From: Saururus chinensis
Lineage: Eukaryota > Streptophyta > Magnoliopsida > Piperales > Saururaceae
Length of the DNA stretch: 64,000 bases
Assembly (NCBI GenBank): GCA_035235625.1
Contig: CP141150.1
Span: 14,078,330 to 14,142,329, forward strand
Direction: 5' to 3'
A program made the translations under genes and the position numbers. The notes under the pieces were generated by a model, which saw only the letters and a program-made list of their open reading frames with translations, was not told where the DNA came from and ran no database searches. Positions within the stretch are counted from its first letter, which is position 1. Every line of letters starts with the position of its first letter. Shown here piece by piece: positions 16,136-26,079 of the stretch.

Positions 16136-19100
16136 AAAAAACAATGACAAATTGATGTGTAATTTGTGTTATATGATAAAATGTTTTCTACTCAAAACCT
16201 CGTGGTGAGGATGAAGCAAATCATAGCATCAGATGGGTTCAAAAATGTTTTAGAAGGTGAAAATATGCACAAACATCACATTCACACACTTGGGATAAAT
16301 GGATTATCATATTAGAGTGTGTGAGAGAGAGAGTTTTAACGATGATTGGATGAATATTGTATTTTTTTCATCAATGATTGATCACTTATGATCGAACAAT
16401 CAATCGGCCTTAAATAGTTTCACAAGGTGCTTCAAAACACAAACCAAACGATCACATGGTGGATAGATCAATCGGTATGGAGATCGGGTGATTATAGTAA
16501 GTTAAACGGTCAATCGCCCGTAGAATGATCACTTTTTGGATGGATAAATCACAATTTGCCTAACAAACTCTAGTGCCTTAATCGATCTATCATTTGGGTA
16601 GAAAGATAGATCAATTAGGCGTTTGTATGAAAAAAATAATTGTGATCAATCTTTTGCTTCAATGCACAATTTCCCTAAACAACCTCATTTGAATAGAATT
16701 AGATTCCTATTATAAGTCAAACACCTAAACTGACTTACTTATCTTTATAAAAGGTATTTTGGAAGTGAGATATTAAGAGGGAAGCCATCATTAACACAGA
16801 GGGAGATTGTTGAGTCTATTCCTTTGAGATTTGAGTCTCGAGCCTTCCTCTAGCTACTTGATTTAAAGATCAACTCCATTAACCAAAAAGTGAGGATAAT
16901 TCACATTGACACACAACAAAGGTTGCTGAAGAGTTCTTCATAAGGAGACCTTGATGAAGCTTTAAAGATCCAATTGAAGAGGTGCTTTGGTTGGTGGCTA
17001 TGCTATTGAAGGAAGACAAAGATCAAGTTCGAAGGTAAAAACATCAAGGAGGTGTCTTAGTAGCCAACAAACCACTGGACAAGGGACTTCTTATTAGGTT
17101 TAGAGATTGCTTGTCTCAAGTCTTTTAAGTTCTTATCTTCATAATGCAGGATTCAGCCAAGGGAACTGGCTCGCTGTGGTTTTATCCTAATTTGGGCTTC
17201 CCCGTAAAAACTTCCTTGTGTTGGTTGTATGGTTGCATGCTTGATAGGTTGATGGGTTTATTTTCTATATCATTAATCATTAGGTTTGAACTTATTATTC
17301 CACTAAAATTAGTATGCATTAAGGTCAAATCTTGTAATTCGCTGCTAATTGATTAAGTATTTGGGCTATGGGTAATATGGTGAGCCGCTAGGTTTAGATG
17401 GATATTAAACTCTCAGTTGGTAGCTGAGGTAGATTTATTGAGTTTTCTATCAACTTGCATGCCTACTTTCTAATTTTGGTTGAGTGATTGTTTTTTATTG
17501 ATTTTGTTTTGCTATAAATCAGTCTGTTATCTTCTTCACTTTGTCTTGATTGTGTGGTGCTTAATTTGTGTTCATCATGTCTAATTTTTACTCTAGTGAT
17601 TTTGAGGATTTGAATCTTGAAATTCTAAATAGAAAAGTCATTGGTTGGGGTAAAAAATATTAATAAAGTAGAGAAAATTGTCAAATCAAATAAGAAGACT
17701 TAAAGAACATATAAGGCATATGTACTGTAAATTGTATAGTTTCAATAATAAAAAACAATGTCTAAACTTCATGTATGTTTAGTACTATAATTCTGAATGG
17801 ATGTTGTTGTGGTCGAGTCAGATTTGGAATTGATTGACTTGAAAAATAGGAACAAATATGTTCTTAAAGATTAAGGTTGAAAACTAAGTTGAGTGTCAAA
17901 GGTAAAATGTTTATTTTCACATGCTCACGTACACAAATTACTTAGATTTACTTAAGAATAATTAATTGTAGTGATTTTGGATCTTTTAGGCAAAATTAGG
18001 GTAAAATAAAAAAAAATTATTGTTCATTGATTTATTGCTGTAAAATACAATGATCAATCAACCAATTGTCCCTTGAATCCGATAGTGTAAAATTTGGACG
18101 AGAGTATATCGATTGATCACCACAAGTGAGAGATCTTATCATATCCCAGGATTCTTAAAACTCTTATATCATCATAAAACCAATGGAAACAATTTTTTTT
18201 CCAAACTCCTTTTTGTCAATCAATGATAAAACTATTCATGGGGTAACTTACTCATTTTTTAACATAAGAGTATTCAAACCATCATATTTATACTGAGGAT
18301 AAGGTCAAATCTCACAAGGTCTTACCAGACTATATACTAAAAATCACCACACATACAATCATAATTAATTGGCACTCATGTGCCTATGTTTAAAATTATA
18401 TTCTTCACTAAAAGTAATACTAAACAAAATAAGAAATCTTAAATTTATTCTAGAGTTTGTCATCCTTTCCGTGCTCCCTTTCCCAACCCGGCTACTTTTT
18501 CGACGAACCTACATCACGAAGATGTTAAGTATACAAGTATACCCAGTGGGATGACTAAATAAATACTATATAATAACAATGCACATATTTTTATTATATC
18601 ATCACATCAACAATACTAACATTTCCCATTAGTAATATCATTGTCATCATAAATAGATGTAGTAAACAATACAATTATAATTACTTCCTCATAATTTCAA
18701 TCATAATGTGGCCTTACTTAGGAGTCTCTTACTTCCTAAATGTAAGTCATAAGGTTCTCTAAAGTGTAGTAGTCATGTTTAGAAGTATAGCCTCACCTCA
18801 CTAGACCGTGAAGTACTCACTATGGACCTCAAATATTTTAAAGCCTGCCAACTCCATCTACGTTATGAAGCTAAGGCTCATAGGGGTTCACAAAACTAAG
18901 TGGTCGAAGTCCCAACTTTCATGATCATCTGAACCTCCTATATTGTATTGCATGAGACCAATCATCCTTTAATACTCTAATTCATTTGAATATATCTCCT
19001 GGGCTAAGGAAATGATTTTACATAACTCTCATCCTTACAAAGTCAGAAGACTTTAGTTTTATATCATACCAAACTATTTTTATTATATGGCTAAAGACTC

Positions 19101-19140
19101 ACTTAAGGAGCCATTCAGACATAAGGATTATTTTGTCCTT
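16136..19140. other. Intergenic sequence without recognisable gene
   Basis: AT-rich DNA with several open frames of 60-70 codons (for example 17144-17356 and 18369-18554) that show no recognisable domain or codon pattern. I see no tRNA, rRNA or intact transposon ends. Confidence 0.5.
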
Positions 19141-19142
19141 AT

Positions 19143-19556
19143 ATCAACTACTATCAAGGCATTGGTTGATGTACTAGGAAGTGGGACTCTCTAAGCAAAG
19201 AAAGATGTTGCAACTGCCTTATTTGATCTATCTATCTATCTTCCATGAGAATAAAACCCACATAGTCCAAGTAGGTGTTGTGAAGCATTATATATTGTTG
19301 AGCTCATGTCCTTACCCAAGAGATGGTTGACAAATCAATCTTCCTATCAACAAATTTGGCTATATTTCCAGAAGGACATACAACTATTACTAGGGAAGGA
19401 GGGATACAATTGCTTGTTGAGCTTCTTGGGTCTAGGTTTCAGAGGGGAAATGAAAATAGCCAAAAGTTTTGTGCTTTAGTTATGTAGGAAGGAGTTGTGC
19501 CACCTTTGATTGCTTTGTTTCAATTAGGCACTCCAAGAGCTAAAGTGAAGGTAAAA
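19143..19556 (+). pseudogene. U-box E3 ligase ARM-repeat pseudogene (PUB4-like)
   Basis: Armadillo-repeat sequence of a plant U-box ubiquitin ligase, most like the PUB4/PUB2 group. Visible pieces in order are 'IKALVDVLGSGTL', 'KKDVATALFDLSIYLP', 'ENKTHIVQVGVVKH', 'EGHTTITREGGIQLLVELLG', and 'QKFCALVM' followed by a stop and 'EGVVPPLIALFQLGTPRAK'. The family normally has a longer alanine/leucine-rich helix between the 'NEN' and 'QKFC' blocks; it is missing here. There are also an in-frame stop after 'GSGTL' and a frameshift near 19305. The U-box domain itself is not present. It is a decayed gene fragment. Confidence 0.75.
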
Positions 19557-20440
19557 TGTTCAACTTCATTTTTGTCCTTGCCTAAGGAAACATCTATTCT
19601 TAGTTTGTAAGTTTTGAACACCAAGCATAGTCTCCCACTCTCCCTCCTCAAGTTAAAATACTCCAAGAAAAATTTTCCCCTAATTTTTCAGTTATCAGTT
19701 TCTATTTTCTGGTTTTAGTTTTTCAATTTTCAATTTTTCTAATTTTTTAGTTTTTGTAAATGGGAGGAGAAGGTAGAAAATAAAGAGGATGTGACACTTG
19801 AGAAGGGAGAGGGGGGACCGAGGAGGAGGAGGAGTTTTGTAGTGTCGGTTTTGCAATTTTTCAAGTTAGAATCAAGTAAAAATGAAACTCATTCTTCTAT
19901 TTTAGTAGCTAATACAATTTATTAGTTTATTTTTTAAGAATCCATCTTATAAATAAAAAAATATGTTTTTTAAATGGAATCAACTTAGTTTTTTAGTTTT
20001 TAGTTTGTTGTTACATGTTTTCAATTTTATAGTTTTCATGTTTCTACAATTGCGAAGTTACATCATAGCAACAAAGATTAAGTGGAGCATGAAGAGTGCA
20101 ATAGAGATAGACGACATCCTCCTCCCTTTCATGGCTATGAAGACCTAACTAAGCCCAACACATAGATACATACACAAAAAGGAGAGGGCCAGGGCGGAGG
20201 AGGATGCCACCGGGGAGGTAGAGGCAACACTAAGGAGGAGACTGAGCTTGAGATTTTTATTCTGTTAGTAGATAGATAAACTCCCGTTCGTGTTTCCTAC
20301 TAGAGGTCAATGAAAGTTTATAAGTGTAGAGGGCAGCCTTGTCCTTTCATGTCACACATTTGTAAGTTAGCATGTGCAAATATCTATTTGGGAAATAGTA
20401 AAAACTAAGTTAAATAATAGGCGTTAAACTAGGAATCTAC
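19557..20440. other. Low-complexity T-rich intergenic sequence
   Basis: Stretches of 'tttttagtttt' type sequence around 19680-19760 and 19960-20060, then unremarkable DNA. No gene supported. Confidence 0.5.
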
Positions 20441-20460
20441 TTTGGTCAAAGATTTTCGTG

Positions 20461-20640
20461 TGTCTTATGTTAACATGACCACAGTAGATTAATGGTTATA
20501 TTGAAGCCCGTGACCTCATCTCGTTGGCAATGTTTTTAAATTTGACTAAGTTACCAACACAGAATAGTAGCTTGAGTATGGTTTTCCCGGTTTGGCTGAG
20601 TAAAATTTCATTTGGACAAAGCAAATTTTGGGTCAAATAT
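20461..20640 (+). repeat. Direct repeat flanking protease copy 1 (left copy)
   Basis: Imperfectly matches 24060-24235 in the same orientation. Shared words in the same order include 'atgaccac(a/g)gtaga', 'ttggcaat', 'ttgac' and 'ggttt(g)gctga/ggtttgacta'. Together the two copies bracket the protease gene and its flanks. Confidence 0.5.
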
Positions 20641-21026
20641 GAGAAAAATTAAAAAAGGGGTTAGCCGGGATATAAAAAAGAGCCCCGTTTATATGTGTGC
20701 CCTGACTCAGGCAGGCCTGGACAATATTGTGCGAAATCTAATTTTGACCCAATAATATATATAACTCAAACGTAGATTGGTTTTAGGATTCCTCTTTGAG
20801 AGAGAGAGAGATCACCCTGATAGTCAGTCACCAAAGCAGCCTTACGTACAGAAATAGCAAGCAACATAGTTGTATCATTAATAGACGTCTTAATATACAT
20901 AGGTCGGCCATTCAACAAGCATAAACCTGTACAGCTGTACTTGCGTGGACAATGACGACTCACACACAAATTTTGAAGACCAAGAGATTTACATAACACA
21001 CTTCGAAAACAGAAAGCACCATCGCG

Positions 21027-22152
21027 CTAAGCTGTAGGGTAAGAGGCCTGCATGGCAATGCCACAAAGTCCTTCCTTGGCATCGACATCCCTCTCCATCC
21101 TTATATACCCATTTTCTCCCCAGCTAGTCCCCCATGAATTCTTCACCAGCCAATACTTGGTCCCATCATCAGCAGTGCCGTAGCCAACTGCAGTGACACC
21201 GTGGTCCAATTCTGTCCCACAGTCCCCAGTAAAGACTCCACTCGAGTATAACTGAAAGGCCAAGCCACCAGCATCTATGGCAACAGAAACAGGCTGGTTT
21301 GCCACTGCCTTCAACAGCGCCTTCTCGCTATTAGCGGGCACGTCTTCATGGCCTGTGATCTTGGCTGCTGACCTTTCGGTTTTGCAGCTGCCATCAGTTC
21401 CCTGGTATGGATAGCTTGCTTCCGTGGTGAGGCCTCCATTGTTTTGGATGAAGTCGAACGCGTCGTCCATGAGACCTCCCTCGCAGCCTTGGTCCTCCCC
21501 CTTGGTGTCACAGTCTACCAGCTCCTGCTCAGACAAGGAGATTAATTTACCTTTGTTCAGCTTGTTGACTCCTTCCATGGCTGCAACTGCCGAAAACGCC
21601 CAGCAACATCCTGTATGTGACATGGTTAGTTGGCTTGAAGAATAATAATAGTCAAAATCAAATTCCTAGAATGTTTCTATTCATACCTCTATAAAAAAAC
21701 GTAGTTATATGATGCATTTTATGCTTACCACATTGGCCTTGGTCCTTCACAGGGGTGACAGCACCCTTCTTTCTCCAGTCCATGCTTGGGGATGCAGTCA
21801 CATTCTCATACATGAAAGAAGATGTCTTTCCTACTTTGTGCTGAGAGGGCTTGAACCCATTGCGTGCGGCCTTAAATTCGCCATTGGTAAGGTCTGCAAA
21901 CTCATTAACACCTACCTTGTAGGACTTGGGGCCTGCCTTGTTGAATGATTCAATGAACTCAACATTGTTCTTGAATATCTCCAATCTTCTCTCCTTTTCA
22001 ATATCATCAGGGTAGATTCGCCCATACTGAGACATCCACTGCTCATGCCTGACACGCATGGCTGCGTCATGCAGAGTCCGGCCCATAACATGGGTGACCC
22101 AGGCCCCCATGATGAACAAAGCTGCAAAGGCAAATTCTTTTACCAAAGCCAT
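21027..22152 (-). CDS. SAG39-like: Papain-like cysteine protease, SAG12/SAG39-like, copy 1
   Basis: A C1A papain-family endopeptidase, expected in vacuole or secretory compartments and, by family, linked to senescence or stress proteolysis. Exon 1 is 21729-22152, intron 21611-21728 (118 bp, GT-AG), exon 2 21027-21610; 335 residues. A hydrophobic signal peptide covers about residues 1-24. The inhibitor prodomain has a complete ERFNIN motif (E52, R56, F60, N63, I67, N71) and GVNEFAD at 81-87. Mature enzyme begins near residue 123. Catalytic residues are Gln138, Cys144 (in QCGCCWAF), His278 ([11 protein letters not shown]) and Asn299 (KNSWGTSWG). The start is the ATG at 22152, which begins the signal peptide; an upstream in-frame ATG at 22227 would lie in the 5' leader. 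It is the most diverged of the three copies and the only one on the minus strand. It looks functional. Confidence 0.93.
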
Positions 22153-22238
22153 GGGAATGTTTGAATACACCCTTTTTAATATGAATGCTCGGTAAATTGA
22201 ATCAGATTTGTAGTGATGAATGCACACTGTGATTGCAA

Positions 22239-22250
22239 GTTTATATAGGC
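22239..22250 (-). promoter_or_regulatory. TATA box of protease copy 1
   Basis: The minus strand reads 'gcctatataaac' about 90 bases before the ATG. The same 'ggcctatataaacttgcaatcaca' context occurs before copies 2 and 3, in the same position relative to the start codon, so it is conserved by descent. Confidence 0.7.
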
Positions 22251-22850
22251 CTCAGATATTGGAAGGAGCCCAATTCTGTAGTAAAAAGGAAAGTGACCTC
22301 CAACGTTCCGTAGCAAAGATACTGATTCAGACGTGTCAAATAAGTAAAGATTCCATGCAACACATTAGATATATAACTTAATTGCAGAGTTTCAAATACG
22401 TTGTACTTGCTGTCAATTTCAATTCATTTCTATGTTAATTATGTTTGGATGAGAAGTCTCCCAGGCTTTTTTAACCACCCTACCTATTAATACAGTGAGT
22501 AGATATCTACCATCTATGTATATGTAGAATGGGGTAGGGGTCACATACTCATCTATTATGTTTTATATGTTATTTATGCATGTCGGCAAATTTTTTAATG
22601 GGAATTAGGTGGTAATAATGAAGTTGAATTAAAAACACAGTAAGTGCACTCACATACGGTCGTTGGTGTACAGTAACTTGTCCTTAATATTTCTCGTAAT
22701 TCATAAGTAAAATTTATCATTTTCTATCCATCTATGTCAGCAAAATTTTAAACTTGTGGTGAAATTTCCTTGTTGAATGGATACTAAAAGACGCTACATG
22801 CATATGTCTACTTGTGTTCAACTCTAATTTCCAAGGGGAATTGTATGACC
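22251..22850 (-). promoter_or_regulatory. Upstream region of protease copy 1, homologous to copies 2 and 3
   Basis: Matches, inverted, the DNA upstream of copies 2 (about 53260-53770) and 3. The block around 'aacgttggaggtcac' (minus strand; 'gtgacctccaacgtt' on plus) and the block 'cttatttgacacgtct' are clearest. The latter includes a TTGAC core, the WRKY-binding W-box; whether it is used is unknown. Similarity fades near 22850. Confidence 0.6.
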
Positions 22851-23153
22851 CTCCTTCGGTCTTTTTTTAATAGTTTTATTTACAAAAAGTTGTCTGTAGT
22901 TCTATTTCGTGTTACCTTTCTCATCGGTAGCAGATGTTGCCTTCCAAACATGTTTTTATACAATAAGAATCGGCTACAAGCAGATGCATCTGATATGGAC
23001 ATGAATATATTGGAGGTGACATTTGATGACTTCGAATGTGCTTCGCTCTCAATCCATTGCATCCCGTAGGGACGCATGGGTTTGTGCATCAGTGTGAATG
23101 TGATGTTTGCCATAATATTTTCAGTCCTGCTTTGATGCCATTATAAAATAATG

Positions 23154-23351
23154 TTCCCTCTATCCTATATTAAGAATTTAATTTAGAAAAAAAAGTAATA
23201 TTTAATGAAGCCAATTAATTAACCTTTTTATTTCATCTACTAATCTTTTTTCCTCCATCAACTAATTACTAGAAGAAAGATAACACGATATAGGGCTATA
23301 ACTGGTTCAATTTTTTTTTGGAATAGGGCTATTAAAACGGGCCAGACGGAG
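23154..23351. mobile_element. Possible Stowaway-type MITE
   Basis: Left end 'tccctctatcctatatt' and right end, read on the minus strand, 'ctccgtctggcccgtttta' resemble the mariner/Stowaway terminus, and TA follows the right end. The inner arms match poorly and the left TA is not clear, so this is a degenerate candidate. Confidence 0.35.
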
Positions 23352-24055
23352 TAAATTCAAAGTGATTTGGCCAAGTTTGTTCTTTATAGGAAACCCCAAG
23401 AATTAATTGAAGCAAATGAAACTTGTGATTTACACTTTTTTCAGTTTTTTGTTTTATACAAAAAAGCACAAGTGCAAAATAAAGTTGAAGCCTATTATAG
23501 AGAGGTAAACAAAATATAAAATAAAGATTCTACATGATTTGTTCAAAGTTTAAAATAAACTTTGTACCTAAATTGTGAGAGCAAAATGAAAATAAAATTG
23601 GAGAAATGAGGTAAATGTGGTAGAATAATGATAGGAGTAATGCACCCTCATGCCTAGAAACGCTTTTTGCATGCATGCAAGATACAAAGGCCCCATGCGC
23701 AAGCCAGGGGTTGGAGCGAGGAAAAGATTTTAAGAGTGCTAAAATAAAGTATGAAAAAAATATAAAACATCAAAATTTTTAAAAATATATTTAAAAAAAC
23801 AACACTAAAAACTATACTAAAAGCATAAATTGTATAAATATGTCTATTAATGTTGTGCCTCATGTGCTTTTATTCTAGATTTGTATGGAAATAAATTATT
23901 TTTGAAATCTGCTCCATTCTTTAGCCCAAGAGTTGTGCTAGCGCATGTGCGCTGTTGATCCTACTGATCGACAACCCCTACTGGGTGGTGGATATTCTGG
24001 TGCATACTTAGGTGAGAGGACAAAAAATTTGACAAAACTTCACCTTTTATTATCT
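23352..24055. other. AT-rich intergenic sequence
   Basis: No recognisable gene. Contains A-rich and T-rich runs around 23700-23820. Confidence 0.5.
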
Positions 24056-24059
24056 TGCC

Positions 24060-24235
24060 AACGATGCAAGGATGACCACGGTAGATCAACTGTTACACTG
24101 AAGCCCACGCCTTCAACCCCCTTGGCAATATTTTCTAAAATTGACCTCGCCACCGACCCAGAATGTTGGTCAGGTGTGGGTTTTCTTGGTTTGACTAAGC
24201 AAAGTACCGTTTCAATAGGGCAAATTCCGGAATCA
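24060..24235 (+). repeat. Direct repeat flanking protease copy 1 (right copy)
   Basis: Partner of 20461-20640. It contains 'atgaccacggtagatcaact', 'cccttggcaatattttct' and 'cttggtttgactaagcaaag'. Confidence 0.5.
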
Positions 24236-25600
24236 CAAGCAATTGTGATACATTCTATACCAATTAGCTTCATTCTAACTGCAGTTTTGACTTACTAGTT
24301 AATAGCCCCTTAAGGTTGCATTTATTTTACTTAAATGCTTTGACTAATGTATGTCGATTGGTTGATAGGTTGTGGTCCCTTAATGGTCATCTAAGATTAT
24401 GTAAAGGACAATCATCCTTCGGTTTAGTGGTTAATGAACTACACCCTCTTCTTCCTCTTCCCTCCCCCCTCCCCTCCCCCCACCAAAGAGACTTTTGGCG
24501 CTTACCTTCTTCTAGTTTCCCCATATCCCGCATTATCGAGTTGTGCCCCCTATGGGATACATCATTGGCATCAAAGTCGTACGGTTCCCAAAGCTTGCCA
24601 CTTGCCATGGTAAAAACTTCCTACATCGTTATGAGCATGATGACCACGCCATAGAGGACCTGATCAGGCGCATGGAGAAGGGTAAACCTCTTTACAAAAT
24701 TGCAGCCAATACCCTCCTCCATGGACTTTCCCTAGGGAAATTACTTTCTCCCTATTAATCTAACCGTTTATGCAAATCATGTTGCAACAACATTTAACAC
24801 AACAAAATCAACTAATAGACTTAGACATTTGGTCCAAATATATAAATGAGCAGAGAAATATGATTTTGTAGAAGTAGACCTAGGCATGTGCTTCTGGGCC
24901 ACACACGCGCAAAGAATGCCAAAAATGACCTTATGACATATGAAAAGGTTGGGACTACTGTGGAGGAGAAATTTCTCCTCTCTGTCACTCTTTGCTAGTT
25001 CGAGTAGTCTCTCCCAATGCCTTCTCCACTCCGGTGATCTCTCCCAGTCCCGGTGCTTTCTCCCAGCGCCCTCTTCTCTCTCTCACCCTCTTCCCTCCCT
25101 CGCCCTCGCCTCAGCCCTTTGCCTCTTCCTTCCATCGCCCGTCTCCCTCTTTCTTCCCTCCCTTGCCCCTCACCCCTCCCTAACCCATCTCCCCTCCTTC
25201 TCCACTCCCTTATCCTCTTCCCTCTCTCCGAAGGCCCTCTTCCTTGCCTTGCCCCTTTCCCCTCTCTCTTGACGGTTTGGGCCTCATGTTGCTCAACCTA
25301 GCTATCGATCGCCAGTGCACCAAGAGAGTGAGGGTTTCATTCGCCTCTGCAGGAGTTGAAGCAGTGGTTGATCATCTCAAAAATGTGAGTTTTAGGTTGA
25401 TCTATCTCTCCCTTCTAGTATGAATGATCTGTTTTGGAGTTGTGGATGTACTTTGTATGAGGTATTTCATAATTATAAGGTGGGAAGATGAAAAATATCT
25501 TTTTTCTTCATATTTACAATCTGATTGTTTCATGTTCTGATTCATGGATCATTTGGTTTTAAATTTCTCTCTCATTATGAGGAAGCGTATTCACTCTGAC
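24236..25600. other. Intergenic, with strongly CT-rich tracts
   Basis: A pyrimidine tract at about 24440-24485 and a longer one at about 24960-25270 (repeated 'ctctccc' and 'cttccctccc'). The tracts create overlapping serine/proline/leucine-rich open frames with no homology. A 71-codon open frame at 24543-24758 (starting MPPMGYIIGIKVV) has ordinary composition but I do not recognise it. Confidence 0.5.
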
Positions 25601-25601
25601 A

Positions 25602-25765
25602 ATGAGCTGAGCATAAGGAAGCTTGTGAAGCGTTCATTTTTTAGATTGACGGCTCACACACTAGCGCACATTAGCGTAAATATTAGTTATACTAACATGC
25701 ACTAGCGTGTGTGCTGTCGATCTAAAAAATGGACGTTTCACAGGCGTTCCTTACGCTCGGCTCAC
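25602..25765. mobile_element. Hairpin (foldback) MITE-like element
   Basis: Two arms of roughly 75 bp are inverted repeats with several mismatches. The left arm contains 'tgtgaagcgttcatttttta' and 'cacacactagcgcacattag'; the right arm reads, on the minus strand, 'tgtgaaacgtccatttttta' and 'cacacacgctagtgcatgtt'. The loop is only a few bases. The 13-base word 'tctcattatgagg' occurs on both sides at 25570-25582 and 25792-25804 and may contain a target duplication. No coding capacity. Confidence 0.6.
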
Positions 25766-26079
25766 GATAAACAGGGAGCATGGAAAATGTTTCTCATTAT
25801 GAGGTGCTAGATTGAAGAATACTAGTGACAAAAAAGGGTAAAGGAGAGAGGCTTGTCAGCTTATAATATCACAATAGGTTTTTTTATGAGGTTTGGTTGT
25901 GCTTGATGTCATACAATATCGTAGAGAATGTAGATTACAGCAAAAGAAATTGTTGAGTGAATATATGTAAACTTTAATTGTTGGTACATTCTAAACAATG
26001 TGACAGAAGAATCTTGGGGTTCAAAATGTTTGTCTTGCTAGATAATAATATAGGAGAAATATGGTAAAAAGTATTTGCC

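Noticed and set aside
12490-16147. 'aaaacaatg' on both sides of the inverted LTR-like copy as a 9-bp target duplication
   Set aside because: The left occurrence lies about 100 bases outside the homologous part and the word is low-complexity. I could not place the element end there.
22153-22227. Upstream in-frame ATG extending protease copy 1 by 25 residues
   Set aside because: The extension would put a charged stretch before the signal peptide, is absent in copies 2 and 3, and begins within the 5' leader downstream of the TATA box.
24940-25301. Three overlapping open frames of 63-110 codons
   Set aside because: They are Ser/Pro/Leu-rich products of a pyrimidine tract, open in all frames, with no domain.
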